Positions 17,143 through 26,062 of a stretch of DNA of 64,000 bases are shown here, piece by piece (position 1 is the first letter of the stretch; each line of letters opens with the position of its first letter). Under the pieces are notes generated by a model. The model saw nothing but the letters and a program-made list of their open reading frames with translations. It was not told the DNA's origin and ran no database searches. The stretch lies in assembly GCF_035944375.1 (NCBI RefSeq), contig NZ_DASZBE010000044.1; one strand, given 5' to 3'. Position numbers and translations under genes: made by a program. Origin of the DNA: Allobosea sp035944375. GTDB lineage: Bacteria; Pseudomonadota; Alphaproteobacteria; Rhizobiales; Beijerinckiaceae.

Positions 17143-18681
17143 TCAGGCCGCCTGCGCGACCTGGTCGCCCCGCGCGCGATAGGACAGGGCTTCGGCGAGG
17201 TGGATCCGGCCGACCTTCGCCTCCCCGTCGAGGTCCGCCAATGTGCGCGCGACCTTGAGGACGCGATGATAGGCCCGTGCGGTGAGCCGCATCGCATCCG
17301 CCGCCTCGCGCAGCAGGGCCAGCCCCGCATTGTCGGGCCTTGCAATCTCGTCGAGCACCGGCACCGGACAGCCCGCATTGGTGCCGATCCCGCTCAGCCC
17401 GAGCGCCTCGAAGCGCGCCGTCTGGAGGCGCCGCGCCGCGGCGACGCGAGCCGCGACCTCCGCGGAGCCCTCGCTCGCCGCAGGCAGGATGAGGTCGGCT
17501 GCGGTCACGGCGGGCACGTCGATGGCGATGTCGATGCGATCCAACATCGGGCCGGAGATGCGGCTCTGGTACTGGGCCATGCAGCGCTCGTTCTGCTGGC
17601 GCCGGCAGGCGAAACCGGGCTCCGTCGCCTTGCCGCAGCGGCAGGGGTTCATCGCCGCGACGAGCTGGAAACGGGCCGGATAAACCACGCGGTGATTGGC
17701 CCGCGAGATCAGCACGTCGCCGGTCTCCATCGGCTGGCGCAGCGCATCGAGCGCCTGGGCCTGGAACTCCGGCAGTTCGTCGAGGAAGAGCACGCCGTGA
17801 TGGGCGAGCGAGACCTCGCCGGGCTTGGCCTGCAAGCCTCCACCGACGAGCGCCGCCATCGAGGCGGAATGATGCGGCGCCCGGAAAGGCCGCCGGTCGG
17901 TCAGCGCCCCGTCGGCGAGATGGCCGGCGACCGACAGGACCATCGAGACCTCGAGCAGTTCGCGCGGGCTGAGCGGCGGCAGGATCGAGGGCAGCCGGCT
18001 CGCCAGCATCGATTTGCCGGCTCCCGGAGGACCGTTCATCAGAAGGTTGTGACCGCCGGCGGCGGCGATCTCGAGCACGCGCTTGGCGCTTTCCTGGCCC
18101 TTGATGTCGGCGAGATCCGGCAAGGGGCCGGACGGGCGCGCGACCGCGGGCTCCGGCCGCGCCATCACCTGCGTGCCCTTGAAATGGTTGGCGAGCTGGA
18201 TCAGCGAGCGCGGCGCGAGGATGTCGATGTCGGCGGCCGCCCAGGCGGCCTCGGGCCCGCAGGCATGCGGGCAGATCAGCCCCTGACCGCGGCCATAGGC
18301 GGCGATCGCGGCGGGCAGGACGCCGGCGACCGCGGTGATCGAGCCATCGAGCGCGAGTTCACCCAGCACGGTGTAGCCAGCCAGCGCGTCCGCAGGAATC
18401 GCGCCGATCGCCGCCATCACGGCGAGCGCAATCGGGAGATCGTAATGGCTGCCTTCCTTGGGGAGATCGGCGGGGGCGAGATTGACGGTGATGCGCTTGG
18501 CCGGCAGCGCCAGGCCCGAAGCGATCAGCGCAGAGCGCACCCGCTCCTTGCTCTCGCCGACCGCCTTGTCGGGCAAGCCGACGAGAATGAAATTGACGCC
18601 GCCGGGCGTGACCTGAACCTGGACATCGACGGCGCGCGCCTCGATGCCCTCGAACGCCACCGTCGCGACCCGCGTCACCAT
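17143..18681 (-). CDS. comM: YifB/ComM-family Mg-chelatase-like AAA+ ATPase
   Basis: A 512-residue protein with the three parts of ComM: an N-terminal Lon-like domain (VDVQVQVTPGGVNFILVGLP to about residue 160), a central AAA+ domain with Walker A GPPGAGKS at 217-224 and Walker B LFLDELPEF, and a C-terminal Mg-chelatase-like helical domain (RAYHRVLKVARTLADL). In naturally competent bacteria ComM is a hexameric helicase that extends branch migration during recombination of incoming DNA. A zinc-type cluster CRCGK with later cysteines sits in the middle. ATG 18681 is preceded by GTGGCGCTG and matches the family start MVTRV. Confidence 0.92.
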   Translation of the reverse strand: MVTRVATVAFEGIEARAVDVQVQVTPGGVNFILVGLPDKAVGESKERVRSALIASGLALPAKRITVNLAPADLPKEGSHYDLPIALAVMAAIGAIPADALAGYTVLGELALDGSITAVAGVLPAAIAAYGRGQGLICPHACGPEAAWAAADIDILAPRSLIQLANHFKGTQVMARPEPAVARPSGPLPDLADIKGQESAKRVLEIAAAGGHNLLMNGPPGAGKSMLASRLPSILPPLSPRELLEVSMVLSVAGHLADGALTDRRPFRAPHHSASMAALVGGGLQAKPGEVSLAHHGVLFLDELPEFQAQALDALRQPMETGDVLISRANHRVVYPARFQLVAAMNPCRCGKATEPGFACRRQQNERCMAQYQSRISGPMLDRIDIAIDVPAVTAADLILPAASEGSAEVAARVAAARRLQTARFEALGLSGIGTNAGCPVPVLDEIARPDNAGLALLREAADAMRLTARAYHRVLKVARTLADLDGEAKVGRIHLAEALSYRARGDQVAQAA

Positions 18682-18750
18682 CAGCGCCACCCCATGACCC
18701 GCGAGGAGGCTAGCGGAGCTTCTCGCCCCGCGCAAGAACAGATCGGGAAC

Positions 18751-20913
18751 TTATGCCGCGAGCGCTGCCTTGCGCGCCACGACCTGCCGCAGCAGCACGG
18801 GGGCCGCGATGACGAGCCCGATCAGCACGCTCGTCGGCGTCGCCAGGATCATCGGCAGGGCGGCGAGCGCGATCAGCCAGCGCTCCCATTGCGCCAACGG
18901 GGCCAGGAACCAGCCGGCGAAAGCGGCCGAGAGCAGGGTGATGCTGGCGATGCAGGAGGCGGTCGAGCCGACGAGCTCGGTCCAGGTGAAGCCCGGCGCC
19001 ATGATCAGCATCGAGGGCGAGAACACGAAGACGAAGGGCACGAGCACCTTGCCGAGCGCGAGCCGGAAGGCGGTGTTGCCGGTCTTGAACGGGTCGGCGC
19101 CCGCCATGCTCGCGCCCGCATAGGCGGCGATCGCGACCGGCGGCGTGATATCCGCCAGCACGCCGTAATAGAACACGAAGAAATGCGCCACGAGCGGGTT
19201 GACCCCGAGCATGCCGAGCGCCGGCGCCGCGACCGTGACCATGATGATGTAATTGGCCGTGGTCGGCACGCCGCAGCCGAGCAGGATGCAGACCAGGCCC
19301 GTCAGCAGCAGCGTGAAGAACAGCGTCGCGCTCTTCAGTTCGAACGGGAAGAAGGGGATCAACTCGGACAGACCGCGTGCCCACTGGTCGGCGAGCGATG
19401 TCACGATCCAGGAGATCTTGAAGCCGACGCCGGTCAGCGTCACCACGCCGACGATGATGCCGACGGTCGCCGCGGCCGCTCCCACGCCGATGGCATATTT
19501 GGCGCCGAGGATGAAGGCGTCGATCATGTCGTCGACGCGCTTGCGACCCTCCGTCGACTTCATCAGCACGCCATGGGCCATGACGAGGAAGGCCGCCGCC
19601 GTGAAGGCGAAGTTGACGCCGGGCACGCGCAGGAACTCGGTCGGCGCGGCCAGCCCGATCGCCAGCGCGAAGACCAGAGCCGAGGCGGCGCGGTGATGCG
19701 CGAGTCCGACGAGCATGCAGCCCGTGATGCCCCAGAAGGCGGCGAGATAGGGCGTGTAGCCGGTGAACAGCACCGTGATCAGCGCAAAGAGCGGCGCGAT
19801 CGTCGGCCAGTCGCGGGCGAAGACCTCCGAGAGCTTCGGCGCGTCAGCATCGGTCATGCCCGCCATGCCGGTCTTGCGCGCCTCGAAATGCACCTGCATC
19901 AGCACGCCGTAGAAATGCATGAAGGCGGGAATGATCGCGGCGATGACGATGGAGGCGTAGGGCAGGTTGAGGAACTCGACCATCAGAAAGGCGGCCGCGC
20001 CCATGATCGGCGGGGTGATCTGCCCTCCCGTCGCGGCGGTCGATTCCACGGCCGCCGCGAAGTGGCGCTTGTAGCCGAGCCGGATCATCATCGGGATCGT
20101 CAGCGAACCGACGGTCACGGTGTTGGCGACGGACGAGCCCGAGATCATGCCGAACAGCGCCGAGCCGAAGATCGAGACCTTGGCCGGCCCGCCGGCATAA
20201 CGCCCGGCGACGGCCGCTGCGACGCCGAGGAACAACCTTCCCAGCCCGATGCGGGTGGCGAGCACGCCAAACAGCACGAAGTGGAAGACGTAGGTCGCCA
20301 CCACGCCGAGGGCTACGCCATAGACGCCCTGGCTGGTCAGGTAGAGGTGATTGACGAGGTTCGACCAGGTCGCACCCGGATGCAGGAAGATGCCGGGAAA
20401 CCAGTTGCCGAAGATCGCATAGGTCATCGCGAAGAGCGCGATCAGCGGCAGGCCCCAGCCGATGGCGCGTCGCGTCGCCTCGATCATCAGGACGATCGTG
20501 ATCGAGCCCATGATCACGTCGAGCGTCGAGGGGTTGCCGATGCGGAAAACCATGTCCTCGAAGATCCAGGGGACATAGAGACTGGAGACCGCCACCGCCA
20601 CGGCGAAGACCCAGTCATAGAGCGGCACGCCGCCGGGGCTCCACAGCGACGAGGCGTGGACCGTGCGGCCCTGGCTCTTGCGGGCCGAGAAGACCAGGAA
20701 GATCAGCCCGAGCACGAAGGCGAGGTGGATGCCGCGATGCGTCGTCTCGCGCATCAGGCCGAAGCCTGCGGTGTAGTAATGGAAGGCCGAGAGCGCGAGC
20801 AGCAGCCCGCCGACGAGCAGCGCCGTGCCGTGCGGCACCTTGCGGAACTGCATCTCGGGATCGAGTTCTTCCTCGAGCTTGGCGAGTTCGGCGGCGGTGG
20901 GCTGGCTGGTCAT
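18751..20913 (-). CDS. TRAP transporter permease, fused small and large subunits (DctQM type)
   Basis: A 720-residue integral membrane protein. An N-terminal cytoplasmic stretch rich in acidic residues (AAELAKLEEELDPEMQF) is followed by four hydrophobic segments, then by a long DctM-like part with GGPAKVSIFGSALFGMISGS, GSLTIPMMIRLGYKRHFAAAVEST and TATGGQITPPIMGAAAFLM. The motif sequence is that of TAXI-type TRAP permeases, where DctQ and DctM are one chain. It imports an organic acid or amino acid driven by an ion gradient. The binding protein follows upstream at 21083-22063 in the same direction, separated by a palindromic repeat. Confidence 0.9.
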   Translation of the reverse strand: MTSQPTAAELAKLEEELDPEMQFRKVPHGTALLVGGLLLALSAFHYYTAGFGLMRETTHRGIHLAFVLGLIFLVFSARKSQGRTVHASSLWSPGGVPLYDWVFAVAVAVSSLYVPWIFEDMVFRIGNPSTLDVIMGSITIVLMIEATRRAIGWGLPLIALFAMTYAIFGNWFPGIFLHPGATWSNLVNHLYLTSQGVYGVALGVVATYVFHFVLFGVLATRIGLGRLFLGVAAAVAGRYAGGPAKVSIFGSALFGMISGSSVANTVTVGSLTIPMMIRLGYKRHFAAAVESTAATGGQITPPIMGAAAFLMVEFLNLPYASIVIAAIIPAFMHFYGVLMQVHFEARKTGMAGMTDADAPKLSEVFARDWPTIAPLFALITVLFTGYTPYLAAFWGITGCMLVGLAHHRAASALVFALAIGLAAPTEFLRVPGVNFAFTAAAFLVMAHGVLMKSTEGRKRVDDMIDAFILGAKYAIGVGAAAATVGIIVGVVTLTGVGFKISWIVTSLADQWARGLSELIPFFPFELKSATLFFTLLLTGLVCILLGCGVPTTANYIIMVTVAAPALGMLGVNPLVAHFFVFYYGVLADITPPVAIAAYAGASMAGADPFKTGNTAFRLALGKVLVPFVFVFSPSMLIMAPGFTWTELVGSTASCIASITLLSAAFAGWFLAPLAQWERWLIALAALPMILATPTSVLIGLVIAAPVLLRQVVARKAALAA

Positions 20914-20953
20914 CAGGAGCGGTTCGCTTGTTGGGGCGAAAATACGAGCGCGC

Positions 20954-21053
20954 GTCATCCCGGGCGCAGCGAAGCGGAGACCCGGGATCCATGCCGGAAC
21001 GGTTCAGGCATGAATCCCGGATCGGCGCCGCTTCGCGGCTTGTCCGGGACGAC
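20954..21053. repeat. Dispersed two-hairpin repeat, copy 1
   Basis: The segment opens with GTCATCCCGGGC and closes with TTGTCCGGGACGAC, so its ends pair. Inside are CCCGGGATCCATGCC and GGCATGAATCCCGG, which pair with each other. It is closely similar to copy 3 (49402-49500) in the same orientation. It lies between the TAXI binding-protein gene and the permease gene of one operon, where a hairpin could lower permease expression relative to the binding protein. Confidence 0.75.
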
Positions 21054-21082
21054 GTGCGCTTGGCGTGAGCGCTTGCGCGTCC

Positions 21083-22063
21083 TTACTTCAGCAGGCCGGC
21101 CTCCTTGTAGAAGCGCTCCGCACCGGGATGCAGCGGCACACCGAGAAGACCGTTGAGTGCGGTCGCCTTCTGGATCGCCTTGCCCTTGGCGTGGCCGGCA
21201 TCGAGCGCCGCGCGGGTCTTGTCGCTCCAGAGCGCCTTGGTCACGGCATAGACGGTGTCGGCCGAGATCTTGGACGAGGTCACCCAATGGGCGCCGACGG
21301 CGACCGTCTTGACCGCGCCGACATCCTTGTAGGTGCCGGCGGGAATCTCGTCGACGGCGAAGAAGGGGAAGTCCTTGGCGAGCTTCTCGGCGGCCGCGCC
21401 GGTGATCGGCAGGATGTCGATGCCCGAGCCGGTCGAGGCCAGTTCCGAGATCGCCGCCGCCGGGAAACCGCCGGTGAAGAAGAAGGCATCGACCGAGCCG
21501 TCCTTCATCTTCTCGGCCGCCTGGTTGGGCTTGAGATATTCCGGCGTGATGTCCTTCTCGCCGACGCCGAAAGCGGCGAGGATCGCCTTGGCGTTGAGCA
21601 GCGTGCCGGAGCCGGGCTCGTCGAGCGAAACCTTCTTGCCCTTGAGGTCGGCGACGCTCTTCACGTTCGAGGCCTTGCGCACGACGAGGTGGACGCTCTC
21701 GGGATAGAGGTTGGCGATCGAGCGCAGTTCCTCGACCTTGGGCTTGCCGGCGAAGACACCGGTGCCGGAATAGGCCCAGAAGGCGACGTCAGCCTGGGCG
21801 AAGCCCGACTCCGCCGCGCCGCCGACGATGGCGTTGACGTTGGCGACCGAGCCATTGGACGCGACGGCGGTCGAAACGAGCTGCGGCGGCGCCGAGATCG
21901 CGTTCGCGATCAGGCCGCCGATCGGATAATAGGTGCCGGCCGTGCCGCCGGTGCCGATGCGGAAGAAGGCCGGAGCCTGGGCCAGCGCCAGGCCGGCCGC
22001 GAGGGCGGCGCCGCCCAAAGCCAGGCCGGCGACGACGAATTTGGAACGAAGATGCAGTGACAT
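21083..22063 (-). CDS. TAXI-family TRAP transporter solute-binding protein
   Basis: A 326-residue periplasmic binding protein with a cleaved signal sequence (about 26 residues ending in ALAQA). TAXI-family motifs are seen: FFRIGTGGTAGTYYPIGG at the mature N-terminus, GGAAESGFAQADVAFWAYSG, LKGKKVSLDEPGSGTLLNA and GGFPAAAISELAST. It captures the ligand for the fused permease downstream at 18751-20913; relatives bind glutamate or other small acids, but the ligand here is unknown. The start at 22063 is preceded by GGGGAG. A 30-base repeat-free gap follows before the dispersed repeat. Confidence 0.9.
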   Translation of the reverse strand: MSLHLRSKFVVAGLALGGAALAAGLALAQAPAFFRIGTGGTAGTYYPIGGLIANAISAPPQLVSTAVASNGSVANVNAIVGGAAESGFAQADVAFWAYSGTGVFAGKPKVEELRSIANLYPESVHLVVRKASNVKSVADLKGKKVSLDEPGSGTLLNAKAILAAFGVGEKDITPEYLKPNQAAEKMKDGSVDAFFFTGGFPAAAISELASTGSGIDILPITGAAAEKLAKDFPFFAVDEIPAGTYKDVGAVKTVAVGAHWVTSSKISADTVYAVTKALWSDKTRAALDAGHAKGKAIQKATALNGLLGVPLHPGAERFYKEAGLLK

Positions 22064-22287
22064 GTCGGTCTCCCCGGTGAGGGGAGGCACTGTCTTGGGC
22101 TTTGCCGGGCCGATCAACCGAAAAGTTAAGGCATGGTTATGCCGTCAACACGCGTGCATCAGGGCGCGGTCTGCGCCCCCTCCCTGTCCAGCCACAAATC
22201 GCCTACGCGGGGATCCGGCTCGTTCCGGCCGGAGCCGCCGACTGCGGCCCACGACAAGGGCGGTGCCTGTGCTCTGGCCGCGGCCGG

Positions 22288-22947
22288 TCAGGCGGCCGCG
22301 ACACCGACCCCGATCGGGCAGGACACGCCGGTGCCGCCCAGCCCGCAATAGCCGGCCGGGTTCTTGGCGAGATATTGCTGATGGCCGGCCTCGGCGAAAT
22401 AGAACGGCGGCGCGTCGAGGATCTCGGTCGTGATCGGACCATATCCGCGCGCCGCCAGAGCCTGCTGATAATCGGCGCGCGAGCGCTCGGCGACAGCGCG
22501 CTGGCTCGCATCCGTGACATAGATGCCGGAGCGATACTGCGTGCCGACATCGTTGCCCTGGCGCATGCCCTGGGTCGGGTCGTGGCTTTCCCAAAAAGCC
22601 TTGAGCAGCCCCTCATAAGGCAGCACGGCGGGGTCGAAGACCACCAGCACCACCTCGTTATGGCCAGTGCGGCCCGAGCAGACCTCCTCATAGGTCGGGT
22701 TGGGCGTGAAGCCCGCGGCATAGCCCACGGCGGTCACCCAGATACCCTCGCCCATCTGCCAGAACTTGCGCTCGGCGCCCCAGAAGCAGCCCAGCCCGAA
22801 GATCGCCGTCTGCATCCCTTCCGGATACGGACCGGCGAGCGGACGCTGGTTGATGAAGTGGCGTTCGGCTGTCGTGATCGGTGCGTCGCGGCCGGGCAGG
22901 GCCTCATTGGCCTCGGGCAGGGAGGTCTTCTTGCGCAGGAAGAACAT
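22288..22947 (-). CDS. msrA: Peptide methionine-(S)-S-oxide reductase MsrA
   Basis: A 219-residue MsrA. The catalytic motif GCFWG follows QTAIFGLG. Conserved stretches are GYAAGFTPNPTYEEVCSG, GHNEVVLVVFDP, FWESHDPTQGMRQGNDVGTQYRS and the acidic PITTEI. The C-terminal GYCGLGGTGVSCP supplies the resolving cysteines. It reduces methionine-S-sulfoxide using thioredoxin. A 45-residue N-terminal extension is usual for this cytoplasmic alphaproteobacterial form. ATG 22947 is preferred because the GGAG at 22953-22956, within the upstream ATG at 22959, has proper spacing. Confidence 0.93.
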   Translation of the reverse strand: MFFLRKKTSLPEANEALPGRDAPITTAERHFINQRPLAGPYPEGMQTAIFGLGCFWGAERKFWQMGEGIWVTAVGYAAGFTPNPTYEEVCSGRTGHNEVVLVVFDPAVLPYEGLLKAFWESHDPTQGMRQGNDVGTQYRSGIYVTDASQRAVAERSRADYQQALAARGYGPITTEILDAPPFYFAEAGHQQYLAKNPAGYCGLGGTGVSCPIGVGVAAA

Positions 22948-23027
22948 GGCGGGCTCCATCGCGGTTTCGGATCAGGATATGGGGGGCCGGGCCCCATCTT
23001 GACAGGCGCAATGGGCGCCCGCGGTCT

Positions 23028-23345
23028 TCACCGTCGCGTGACGATGCCGATGACGGGCTCGCGCGGCGTTCCGAGCTTCAGCAGCAGGAAGCCGAACAGC
23101 AGGGCGAGGAGCGCAGCCGGGACCTGCAGGAGGTGAACCAGGACCGGATCCCACAGCCAGGGATGCAGACGCGCGACCAGCGGCTTCAGCGCTTCTCCCC
23201 GCAGGCCCGTCAGCGTCGAGAGCGCGAGATCGAGCGGCGTGTAGACGAGCCCGGAATTGGCGATCGAACGGGCGCCGTCGATCACCAGGGACACGAAGCC
23301 GGCCGCCACGAGCAGATAACCGGCAAGCCGCAGCAGGAACCGCAC
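23028..23345 (-). CDS. Small conserved-looking membrane protein, unknown function
   Basis: A 105-residue protein with two hydrophobic helices: one near residues 5-22 (LLRLAGYLLVAAGFVSLV) and one near 72-92 (VPAALLALLFGFLLLKLG). Between them is a polar loop with WLWDPVLVHLL. The N-terminus (MRFLLRLAG) puts positive charges before the first helix, so the loop between helices should be periplasmic. I do not recognise a named family. The gene is on the same strand as msrA, 80 bases upstream of it, and could be cotranscribed. Real-gene status rests on good length and regular membrane topology. Confidence 0.6.
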   Translation of the reverse strand: MRFLLRLAGYLLVAAGFVSLVIDGARSIANSGLVYTPLDLALSTLTGLRGEALKPLVARLHPWLWDPVLVHLLQVPAALLALLFGFLLLKLGTPREPVIGIVTRR

Positions 23346-23551
23346 GCGTCACTCTCCTCCATCCGATCGCAGGCGCGGCCGGGTGGCCGGCCGTGGCGGC
23401 CGGGCCCACAGCGCCTGTGTCGGTATCGGGATGTGCCCCTTCGTCCGCGGCATTGCAACACCGTCGTCGGGGCGCTGCCGCGGCATCTTCTGCCGAGAGC
23501 CGCGAGAACACGCTTGAAAGTCACCCGCCCCGCGGTCATAAGCAGCGCGCC

Positions 23552-23641
23552 GGACAGGTGGCCGAGTGGTTGAAGGCGCACGCCTGGAAAGTGTGTATAC
23601 GGGAAACCGTATCGCGGGTTCGAATCCCGCCCTGTCCGCCA
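23552..23641 (+). tRNA. tRNA-Ser (anticodon GGA)
   Basis: The 90-base sequence folds as a class II tRNA. The acceptor arm pairs GGACAGG with CCTGTCC, followed by discriminator G and an encoded CCA (23639-23641). The anticodon loop is CTGGAAA with anticodon GGA, read as serine. A long variable arm (TGTATACGGGAAACCGTATC) and the T-arm GGGTTCGAATCCC complete it. A tRNA gene of this kind is a frequent site of island integration; the accessory catabolic block begins about 450 bases downstream. Confidence 0.97.
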
Positions 23642-24100
23642 TCATATCATTTCGTCATTTGAGCAAAGAACCAGCGCGCCGCTGAGTGGCAGGCTGCGCC
23701 GTTCGGGGATCACCGGCATCCACCCGTGCCTTCTCGAACTCCCGGCCGGCAATCTCGCCACGACCCAGGCGGTGATCAGCATGACCCGGCAGAATGCCGG
23801 CGATCTGCGCGAACGCGGCAGCGGCGGCTGAGCCGGCTGGTCGACAGTCTGCTCGAACCCCGCTTCTGACGCTCGGGCTGGGAAGCGGCGGATGACCGGT
23901 TTCGAAGTCGCGTCTGCGTCCGATACGCCCCATGGACCCATGTCCGGTCTGCAACGCTGTTCAGGCTGATCGCGCGCGGCCACGGGACGACGCGCCGCGC
24001 CCCGGTGGCGAGCCCGGACGATCTCGCCGCGCATGACTGCATCGTTCTATTCTTGCCTCACGTCGAGAGGAGGAGGCAGGCTCCGACCCCGCGGCGCACC
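23642..24100. other. No intact gene; weak LysR-like remnant
   Basis: This 459-base gap between tRNA-Ser and the shikimate-dehydrogenase-like gene contains broken frames only. On the plus strand, 23957-24055 reads through TTRRAPVASPDDLAAHDCIV, which resembles the substrate-domain segment of LysR-type regulators (a version of YLARHG-P-PDDLAAHDCI). It is preceded by stops and lacks the helix-turn-helix. Nothing else is recognised. The remnant assignment is tentative. Confidence 0.35.
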
Positions 24101-24913
24101 TCATCGCAGCCGAAAGCCCAGGAAATCTGCGATCGCCGCCGTCTGCGCCGCGACCATGGCGCCGCCGCCGGCTACGCGGCAGCCGGCCTCGGTCGCCGCC
24201 CGCAGCAGCGGCGTCGAGGGCTTGGTCACGATGTCGACGACGGCGGTGCGGGCGGACAGGCCGGCGATGTCGATGGCGATGCCGTCCTCCGGCATCATCC
24301 CGACCGGCGTCGCATGGACGAGCAGATCGAGATCGCCCACCTCGAAGCGGCCCGCCTTGGGCGCAATCCCGCCTTTGGCCGCGATGCGGGCGCAGAGCTG
24401 GCTAGCCCTGGCCTCGTTCTGATCGACGATCGAGAGCGCCGAGACGCCCGCCTCCGCCAGCGCGAAGGCGATCGCCGCTCCGGCTCCGCCGGCCCCGACG
24501 AGGCCCGCGCGCATTCCCGCGGGCGAGAGCCCGAGGCTCTCGACCGCGCCGACCAGCCCGATGCCGTCGAAGATATCGCCGACCCAGCGGCCGTCCGGCA
24601 GGCGCCGTGCCGCGTTCACGGCCCCCACGTCGCGCGCCCGCTCGCTGATGCTGTCGAGCCAGGGGATCAGGCGCTCCTTAAAGGGCATGGTGACGACGAG
24701 GCCATCGAGATTGGCGAGCGCGAGCAGGCCGGGGATCGCGGCCTCGAAGCAATCGACCGGAAGGTGCAGCGGCACGAGCACCGCGTCATGCCCCGATGCG
24801 GCGAGCCGCGGATTGAAGTTCTGCGGCGAACGCGCATGGATGACCGGGTCGCCCAGGAACCCGAGGAGCCGTGTGGTGCCGCTGATCGCGGTCTGGGGAG
24901 CGTCTGCGGGCAT
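24101..24913 (-). CDS. Shikimate/quinate dehydrogenase-like protein (AroE family)
   Basis: A 270-residue shikimate dehydrogenase family enzyme. The N-terminal substrate domain has GFLGDPVIHARSPQNFN (the SxS-type shikimate-binding position here is HARS), LVVTMPFKERLI with the catalytic lysine, and VGAVNAARR. The NADP domain has GLVGAGGAGAAIAFALAEAG. Near the C-terminus is a GGGAMVAAQTAAIADFLG segment. The replaced serine motif and the location in a LacI-controlled catabolic cluster suggest a paralogue working on a related cyclic acid rather than the biosynthetic AroE. It is the last gene of the minus-strand operon 27506-24101. Confidence 0.8.
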   Translation of the reverse strand: MPADAPQTAISGTTRLLGFLGDPVIHARSPQNFNPRLAASGHDAVLVPLHLPVDCFEAAIPGLLALANLDGLVVTMPFKERLIPWLDSISERARDVGAVNAARRLPDGRWVGDIFDGIGLVGAVESLGLSPAGMRAGLVGAGGAGAAIAFALAEAGVSALSIVDQNEARASQLCARIAAKGGIAPKAGRFEVGDLDLLVHATPVGMMPEDGIAIDIAGLSARTAVVDIVTKPSTPLLRAATEAGCRVAGGGAMVAAQTAAIADFLGFRLR

Positions 24914-24947
24914 CAGGCAACCTTTTCGGACGAGCGGACCAGAGGGC

Positions 24948-26036
24948 TCAGATCTGCGGCGGGGGCCCGGAGGAGGCGCGGATCACCAGTTCGGCCTCAG
25001 CCTCGAAGGAGGCCGAGCAGTCCAGCCCCTCCAGCCGCGCGATCAGCACCTGCGCCGCCACCTGGCCGATCTCGGCGCCGGGCACGCGCACCGTGGTGAC
25101 CGGCACGGGCAGATGGCTCATGATCTCGATGTCGTCGTAACCCACGATCGAGAGATCGTCGGGCAGCCGGATGCCGAGGGCGAGCGCCTCGAGAACGGCA
25201 CCGACCGCGAGATGGGCGTTGCCGCAGATGATCGCGGTCGGGATCGGCCGCGTCTCCAGCAATTGCCGCAGCAGCTTGCGACCATCGGCGATGGACCATT
25301 CGCCCATGGCGAAATGCTGCGGCCGCACCGCCAGGCCGCGCTGGGCCAGCGCATCGCGAATGCCGTCGAGACGGGCGCTGGCGCGGTCGTTGTTGCGGAT
25401 CGACTGGGCGATCACGCCGAAACGGACATGGCCGAGATCGGCCAGATGGTCCGTCATCATCATCAGCGCCTTGCGGTTGTCGGGGCCGACGCAGGTGCCG
25501 TGGGTCTGCGGATCGTAGACGAAGGTGTTGACGAAGGGCATGCCGCGACGGGTGAGGAAGGGCAGCAGATCGGGATGGTGCGCCTGCCCCACGAGGATGA
25601 GGCCATCGACGCCCCGCTCGACGAATTTGCGGACCTGGCGGATCTCGAGTTCGGGATCGTAATCGGAGCAGGCGAGCAGGAGCGTGTAGCCGGCCCGCGA
25701 CAGCTCCGACTGGATGGCCTGCGTCGCATGGGCGAAATCGCCGACCGACAGCGCCGGGAAGACCGCCCCGATGGTCTGCGACCGGCGCGTGCTCAGCGCC
25801 CGCGCGGCGCCGTCCGGCACCCAGCCGAGTTGCTCGACGGCCACCGCGATGCGCTCCCTCAAATCGGCCGAGACGACGTCGGGATTGTTGATCGCGCGCG
25901 AGACCGTCGCCGTCGAGACGCCGGCCGCGCGCGCCACCTCGCGCAGCCCGACGCTGCGGGGCGCCTCTGCCGCCGCCTCGGGGGTGGCGACGGCCTCGGC
26001 CGTCGCGGCTGTCTTGGCCCTCGCCATGGGGTTCAT
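24948..26036 (-). CDS. LacI-family transcriptional regulator
   Basis: A 362-residue LacI/GalR-type repressor. The DNA-binding domain (about residues 28-75) contains LREVARAAGVSTATVSRAIN and the hinge region LSTRRSQTIGAVFP. The rest is a periplasmic-binding-protein-like effector domain with DGLILVGQAHHPDLL and LSIVGYDDIEIMSHLPVPVT. A 27-residue alanine-rich extension precedes the DNA-binding domain. ATG 26036 or 26027 could be used. It is inside the operon with the SDR, DUF4286-like and AroE-like genes, and candidate operators at 27594 and 30280 suggest that it controls the neighbouring operons and itself. Confidence 0.92.
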   Translation of the reverse strand: MNPMARAKTAATAEAVATPEAAAEAPRSVGLREVARAAGVSTATVSRAINNPDVVSADLRERIAVAVEQLGWVPDGAARALSTRRSQTIGAVFPALSVGDFAHATQAIQSELSRAGYTLLLACSDYDPELEIRQVRKFVERGVDGLILVGQAHHPDLLPFLTRRGMPFVNTFVYDPQTHGTCVGPDNRKALMMMTDHLADLGHVRFGVIAQSIRNNDRASARLDGIRDALAQRGLAVRPQHFAMGEWSIADGRKLLRQLLETRPIPTAIICGNAHLAVGAVLEALALGIRLPDDLSIVGYDDIEIMSHLPVPVTTVRVPGAEIGQVAAQVLIARLEGLDCSASFEAEAELVIRASSGPPPQI

Positions 26037-26062
26037 CGCTCCAGACGGAAATGAGCTGGCTG

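Noticed and set aside
15117..17258. A 713-residue open frame antisense to the hybrid kinase
   Set aside because: The opposite strand carries all expected kinase and receiver motifs, while this frame has none.
17200..21156. A 1318-residue open frame on the plus strand
   Set aside because: It runs antisense to comM and the fused TRAP permease and consists of His/Arg/Asp/Glu/Gln-rich sequence. This is the usual shadow of GC-rich genes.
23642..24100. A direct repeat of the tRNA-Ser 3' end marking an attachment site
   Set aside because: I could not find another copy of the T-arm and acceptor sequence elsewhere in the window, and no integrase gene is present.
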